From JAAAOZ01 sp964496595 (lineage in GTDB: Bacteria; Chloroflexota; Anaerolineae; B4-G1; SLSP01): a stretch of 8,588 nt of DNA. How positions within the stretch are numbered: the stretch's first letter is position 1; each line of letters starts with the position of its first letter. The notes below the pieces were generated by a model. It was given only the letters and a program-made list of their open reading frames with translations, was not told where the DNA came from and did not search any database. Location of the stretch: contig CAZCAI010000178.1 in assembly GCA_964496595.1 (NCBI GenBank), forward strand, positions 1-8,588, written 5' to 3'. Shown here piece after piece: positions 1 through 6,200 of this stretch. Both the position numbers and the translations under genes were made by a program.

Positions 1-58
1 GATGACTCGACCCGAACGCACAATTACTGACATGCGTCTTCACTCTTGATCGTCTCCT
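1..58 (-). CDS. Possible start of a downstream minus-strand gene, cut by the left edge
   Basis: On the minus strand an AGGAG (58-54) is followed after 10 bases by GTG (43-41), whose frame (VKTHVSNCAFGSSH) stays open to the window edge. A second candidate is ATG at 33-31, reading MSVIVRSGRVI to the edge. That resembles the first strand of amidohydrolase or dihydroorotase-type proteins, but the AGGAG would be 20 bases away and only 11 residues can be seen. Both frames are too short to assign, and both may be chance. I see no convincing promoter between the terminator and this point. Confidence 0.2.
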
Positions 59-136
59 GATTTTTTGAAGTCCACCAACCATCGGCGCAGCACAGTAGCG
101 AATACTCCGTGACAGTAACCAACTTGTATCTGCATG
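59..136. other. Intergenic stretch after the terminator, no feature recognised
   Basis: These bases lie between the terminator and the possible downstream start. Short open frames here run through the terminator stem or into the giant gene and are not believable genes. No clear -35/-10 pair was found on either strand; the best minus-strand pair (TTGGTT with TACTGT) is spaced 19 bases and is weak. Confidence 0.5.
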
Positions 137-172
137 AAAAAGGGGGCCGACTTCTTTCGAAGTCGGCCCCCT
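137..172 (-). terminator. Factor-independent terminator of the giant gene
   Basis: A perfect 14-base-pair inverted repeat (141-154 with 159-172) closes a four-base loop. Read on the minus strand the stem begins AGGGGGCCGACTTC, the loop is GAAA (a stable GNRA-type tetraloop), and the GC-rich stem runs straight into five T residues (141-137). It lies 45 bases after the TGA of the giant gene. The T tract exists only on the minus-strand side; on the plus strand the stem is followed by GCGCG, so termination is expected in one direction only. Confidence 0.93.
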
Positions 173-217
173 GCGCGTAACAGTGTGCTACAGGCGACTG
201 TTATGCGACTGGCAAGG
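173..217 (-). other. 3' untranslated spacer between stop codon and terminator
   Basis: Forty-five bases separate the TGA from the terminator stem. I see no additional structure or reading frame in them. The short distance fits a transcript that ends with this gene. Confidence 0.6.
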
Positions 218-3200
218 TCATTGCCGCAAGACCAAGGGCAGGAATACTTGACGTTCGGTGACGGTGATGGAGAAGTCTTGGGTGTCCTGAGCTTGGCCAT
301 CGGTGACGGAGAGTTCGACGGGGAAGGCGCCGGCGGAGATCGCCGTCCCCGCTAAGAGCGCGACGCCATCGCCGTTGTCGGTGAGTGTGAGCCAGTCAGG
401 CCCGGTGGCCATGGTGATGGTCAGGGTATCGCCATCGGGGTCTTCGGCGGTGACGGTGTAATTGTAGGTAGCGCCAACGTTCGCGGTGGTGATGGGGGTG
501 CTGGTGAAGAGCGGCGGCTGATTGGTGAATTCGAAGGTGGCGGTGACGACGGTGTCGCCCTCGATGGTGATGGTCAGCGGGTTGGTCTCCGTCACGATGT
601 CGCCGGACCAGCCGGTGAAGGCCCAGTCGGGATCGGCGGTCGCCGTGAGCGTGACCACGTCGCCGTAGATGTAGGCGTCTTGCTCCGGATCGACGGCTAC
701 GCTGCCGTTACCGACCGTATTGACATCCAATGTAAAGGCATACGCCTCCACTGTGGCTGACTCGGCATACATCTCGCCGTTCGCGTCAACCATAACGGTG
801 TTGGTAATCGGCGTTCCGTTGGCCAGGTCGGCATCAACGGTTACCTGGAAGCTGATGGTGTGTTCCGCGCCCTTGTCCAGGACGCCGCTCCAGGCAATGT
901 CACCGGGCGGATCGTCAAACTCCGCGCCGCCGGTGACGCTACCCGCAACATACGTGGTGCCGTCAGGGATAGTGTCGGTGAGAACGATGGTGAGCGGGTC
1001 GTTGCCGTCGTTGACGAGATCGATGGTGTAGGTGATGGGGTCGCCGGGCATGACGTAGTCGGCGGGATTAGCGGTCTTGGTCAGCGAGAGCACGACGGGC
1101 TGCTCGGCCACGGTCGTCTGCAATAGCGCCGCGGCCTGCTGCTCATCTGTGCCTTGCGATTCGACATCGATGGCGACGGTGTCGGAGTAGCCGGAGTGGG
1201 CGTCGACGGGGATGTCCACGTCGACGGTGAAGGTGACCGTTTCGCCTGTCGCCACATCCACGGTCGCCGGCACGGTGGTCGTCCAGACGTTGCCGGAGGC
1301 CAGGATGTCGAAGGTCACGGCGGTATCGGCGAAGTTGGTCACGGTCATCACGTAGGTGACCGTCTCACCGGGGTTGCCCTCCTGCGCGTCCAGCGTCGGC
1401 GTCAGGATCGTACCATCGGCCACGACCGTCATCTGGATCGGACGGACGAACATGCGTGAAGCCTGGAGGTCGTTGTGGACGATTTCCATGTTGGATTTGT
1501 AGACGCCGGCATCCAGCCCGGCAGCGTCGAAGACCACGTTCACAGATTGGGCATCGTACGGCGCGACGGAGCCGGTCACGGGATCGACGGACAGCCAGAG
1601 ACTGGTGGCGAGGGCGTTATCATAGGTCAACCAACCTGCGCCGTCGTTATTGAGCATCAACGAGCGCGTGACCCGTTCACCCTGCGCGACGACGACATCG
1701 AAAGCTTCATCATAGGTCATGCTGGCACACGGGGCGTCGAGGTGGAGGTACATGTCTGGCTGCGGGGCGAAGCCAGATTCCACGGTATCCGTTATGGCAA
1801 CGGGGAGGTAGCCCTCGTGCTCGACCGTCATCGTGATCTGCCCGGCCTCGATCCACACGGCGTAAGCGCCGTCGGCGTCGGGGGTCAGTACGTGATGGTC
1901 GCCGTGTTCGGTCTGGAGGATGATGTCGGCGCCCGGCAGCGTCTCGCTGATCGCGTCACAGTAGCCCCAGCCGTAGATGTTACCCGACAAGCGGGCCATC
2001 GTAGCCGGCATATCCACTGTCATGGTCACCGGGATGATCTGGTACGGATTGATCGGATCGTCGCTGTCCACGATAAGCTCCGCCAGGTAATCGCCCGGCG
2101 CGCCGATTTCGGTCGCGCTGGCGTCGAGGGTGACGGTGATTGTCATATCATCGTAAGCGGCGATGTCGCCTTCGTCCACGTCCACATCCAACCATGGTAC
2201 TTGAGTGGACTGGCAGTCGAGCCATTCGCCCGGATAGGCAAAGCAAATTGCCAGATGATCCGCCAGGGTCGACCCGTAATTAAGGCCGGCGCTGCCGAAC
2301 TCATTTTCGATACCGGTGGTCGCATCCGGCGCGTCGACTTCCGCGTACTGCATCAGGATGCTGCCGGAGTGGAAGAGGACGACCTCCCAGGTTCCCGCCA
2401 GGCTGCCGTCGCTGTGGGTGAAGTCGTCGTATTGGACGATGAAGCAGGCGTCCACGGTGTTGGGGTTCGGGTTGTACGGGCACTGGGCGAAGCTCTGATA
2501 GTAGACCGTCCCCGGTTCGAGATCGTCCCAGGCGGCAGCGATGAGGTTGTTGGGTAGGGTCGTATCGGGCAACGCGAGATCGGGGCTGAAGTCAGTGGAG
2601 CCGTCGCCGAAGGAGAGGAAGCCGTTGCTGCCCACGAAGACGGTGTCGTAGTAATCGGGAGTGAGCGCGTCGGCGCCGTAGAACTTGAAGTCGAAGCCGA
2701 TGTTCACCTCGGCATAGTCGTCATCGTCCAGCGCCAGCGACGCCCCGATTTCGGAGATATCCACGAAGTCGTAGACCGGGCGGATGCCGGCCTCATTGGA
2801 GTCGGCGAACTGGTAGCCGAAGCCGTCCGGGCCGCCGGCGGCCAGTATGCCAAGCTCGTCAAAGCCCAGGCTCCACTCGTTGAGCATAAAGGAGCCGGGG
2901 AAGGCGCCCATGTTCGCCAGGTTGATCTCTGCGGTGGCCGTCGTACCCATCGGCACGCTCAGCTCCAGCGCGTCCGGGGTTGGTTTGAGGCAGGGTTGCA
3001 GCCAGTTCAGGTTGGCGTTCAGTGTGGTGATGGTGTCGCTGACGATTTGGACGTCGGTGAAGACCTGCGCGTCGTAGCCGGCCTCGTGAGCGACGGTGAC
3101 GGTGAGCGGGCTGTACATCTCATCCAGCCAGATGCCGTAGGTGCCGCTGACATCGGTGGTCAACAGCCAGGTAACAGGACGTTCGGACATCTCCATTGCA

Positions 3201-6200
3201 TCAGTCTGAATACGCACGTCATCGATGTACCAGCCGGCGCGATTCACGACCGTGCTAGCATACATGCGGAACTCGACTGTAGCTACACCACCAACATAAG
3301 GCGTCAGATCCACCTCATGCTGCTCCCAGGCAGTGGGAATGACATACGAGGTAGCGCGATCATAAACCTCAACACCGTTGACGTAGACTTCGCCGTGATC
3401 AAAGTATTCATATACATCATACCAGTCCCACCAGGACAGGGTAGCCGTTATGGCATCGCTCAGATCGACTTCGAAGTTCAGGATACTGGTATCGCCCAGG
3501 TTATTGTAGCAGTCGTTGAGTACGGCGCCCCACATATCGGCGCCGGAGTGCGCGGCAGGAGGCGGATAAGCATCGCCATCGCAGTTGCTGCCGTCCCAGT
3601 TATAGGTACCCCACTCCCAGTCGAGGCTGCCGACAAAACCACCGTCGTTACCCTCAAAGTCTTCTTCTATCCCGGCGGCAACGGTCTCTGTCATCCAGCT
3701 TTGAACCAGGACGCGCGCGCCCTCAATCGGCGCTGTCATCACGTCGCAGTAGCCGAGGCCCTGTACCAGACCCTCAAGCTTGCCCCATGTTGCGGGGTTC
3801 TCGATAGTCAAGGTCACCGGGACGGTGAGGGGGTCATTGGCAGAGTCATTGTCCACGAAGAGGGTGGCGGTATAAACGCCCGGTTGATCGAAGCCGGCGG
3901 CATCCAGCGTTACCGTGACAGCGGAGGTTCCGCCATCCGGCGCGGTTTCGCCGGCCGCCGGATCCTGATCCATCCAGGCTACGCCGCCATTCTCAGAGAG
4001 CGACCACGCCAGCGTGTAAGCGCCGGTGTTCCCGATGGTGATCGGTACGGTCGTGATCATCCCCAACGTCACCACTTCATCGATTGCCGATGGCGCGACA
4101 GTCGCGCACGGCGCGAGCGGACGGAGAGCGATGTCAGGAGCGGCGGTGGTGGTATCGGAGATAACGGTCACGCCGGTCACGACGTCCGAGACGTAGTCCA
4201 TCGCGTCCACGGTGATGGTGAAGGGGCTGTGCGCCTCATCCAGCCAGAGGGCGTAAACGCCGTCGGCGTCGGTGGTGAGTGTCCAGGTCTGCGTCGCGCT
4301 AGCGACGAGGACATCCGCACCTTCCAGCGGCTCAGCGGTCAGCGGGTCGTCGCACGGGCCGAGGCCCGCGACGGTGCCGGTGACCTGGCCGTAGGTGGCG
4401 GGGAGGGTAACGTGCATGGTGACGGGGAGGGTAAAGCCATCCCACACGGGGTCGTTGTTGTTGATCTGAAGCTCGCCGAAGTATTCACCCGGTTGGGTCA
4501 CTTCTGGCACACCCGCATCGAAGGTGATATCGGCCACGCCCGTAACGGTGAGCGGCACCGTGCCCGATTCGGGATCCTCGAAGAGCCAGGGGATCGACGC
4601 GAAGCCAGCAGTCTGAACCGCGCCCTCGAACTCGCCCAGAGGGTCGCTCACCGCCAGCGGCGTCACTGCGCCGGTCGTGAGATCTACCGTGCCGTAGACA
4701 TTCGCGCCACCGCCCTGGTAGAGGAAGATGTAGAGGATGCCTTCGTCGTTGTCGAAGTCCATGCCCTGCGCGAAGTTTGCATCGTAGCCCGTGGGGCCGA
4801 CCAACGTGGCCGCGCCGGTTGCCGGGTCAATCTGGTAAATTGAATCGGTACCGATGTCGTGGCCGTACATCTCGCCAGCCGTGTTCATCGCGATATCGAT
4901 CATCAGGGTCGTGCCAAACGGTCCGACCAACGTGCTCGCGCCCGTCGCCGGGTCGATGGTGTAGAGGTTGTCGGCATCTGAGGCGTAGAATGTTCCCGCA
5001 ACCGGGTCAATCGTCAACCCGCTCCAGCTCCCTGAAGGTGCGGGACACGGTACCAGCGCCGTGAACGCGCCGGTGGTCAGATCAATCGTCCCCAACTCAC
5101 CGGTCGTATCGTTCAGCGCGTAGAGCGTTGTCGCGGTCGGGTCGAAGTCCATGCCGTAGTAAGCGTTGGTGGAGGCGCCCAGTACCGTTTGGCCGGGGAA
5201 GTCGTTCAAGGCGAAGGTCACGAAGTTATCAGAGATGTAGCCAATGTCCTGAGCATAGCCCGAGTCGGTCGGGGCCAGGGGCTGCATGGTAAACGTCTGC
5301 GGGGCCGGCACGAAGTCGTAGCACTCCCGAGCTTCCGGCGGTTCCGCCAGGATCGAGTCCTGGTACACCGCACACTCGCCCGCGAGCTTCTCCGCGTTCC
5401 AAACCACGGTAGACGCCTGGACAGCTTGCTGCACCGACATCATCAACATCGGCGTAAAGCCGCCGTTCATCTCCACAAACTGGAAGTCCAGCGTACCTGC
5501 GCCCGCGTTCGTCATCGTCAGCGGCAGGGTTTCGCTCATCCCCATCGCCAGGGTGACTTCCATGAAAGACGGCGTGATGTCAGTCACGCACGGGCCGAGC
5601 CAGGTCAGACTCGCGTCCTGTGTCGTCGTCGCCGCAGCGGTGACGAGCACATCGGTGATGACCTCGGTGGCGTGGTCGGGGGCGGAGAAGGTGACGGTGT
5701 AGGCGTCGGCGGGCAGCCAGTAGTGATACGTGCCGCTGATGTCCGTCGTCAAGGTGACCACAGGAGCAGCGCTATCCCAGATGACGACCTCCGCGCCTTC
5801 CACCGGGTTCATTTCTGCATCGCAATGCCCCAGGCTGGAGACGGTTCCCAGCAGTTCACCCCAAGTTGCGGGGGCGGTGACGGTCATCGTCACCGGCAGG
5901 ATCGCCGGCGCCGTGGGATCGTCGCTGTTGACCCAGAGGTTGGCGAGGTAGTCGCCGGGCTGATCAATACCGGTCACGGAGGCGTCGAAGTCCACGTCCA
6001 CGACCTGCTCGCCGGTATCAGCGACGAGGGTACCGGAAGCGGGATTCTCGGCCAGCCATGTAACGGGATCGACCTGCTGGATAGCTACATCGTCGATGTA
6101 CCACTCGTCGGACCAATTACCCTCATAACGGAAGGCAATGTAGATGTCCTGCCCGGCGTAAGCATCCAGACTCAACGCGATTTCTTCCCAGACATCTTCG

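Noticed and set aside
38..70. Possible small hairpin CTTCA...TGAAG followed by T-rich sequence
   Set aside because: Only five paired bases with a 23-base loop; too weak to call a terminator or regulatory element.
40..300. Minus-strand 86-codon frame overlapping the gene end
   Set aside because: It starts inside the coding region in another frame and runs through the terminator stem; no domain or ribosome binding site is seen.
134..355. Plus-strand 73-codon frame starting at the terminator
   Set aside because: Its first codons are the terminator hairpin itself, and the rest is antisense to the last Ig-like domain.
1475..2557. Plus-strand open frame of 360 codons
   Set aside because: Antisense shadow over modules F and G; the product shows no family resemblance.
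2996..4843. Long plus-strand open frame of 615 codons
   Set aside because: It lies wholly antisense to well-supported domains C-E, its product is low-complexity (rich in Arg, Gly, Val, His, Asp) without recognisable motifs, and it arises because the GC-rich codon use of the minus-strand gene rarely creates stops on the opposite strand.
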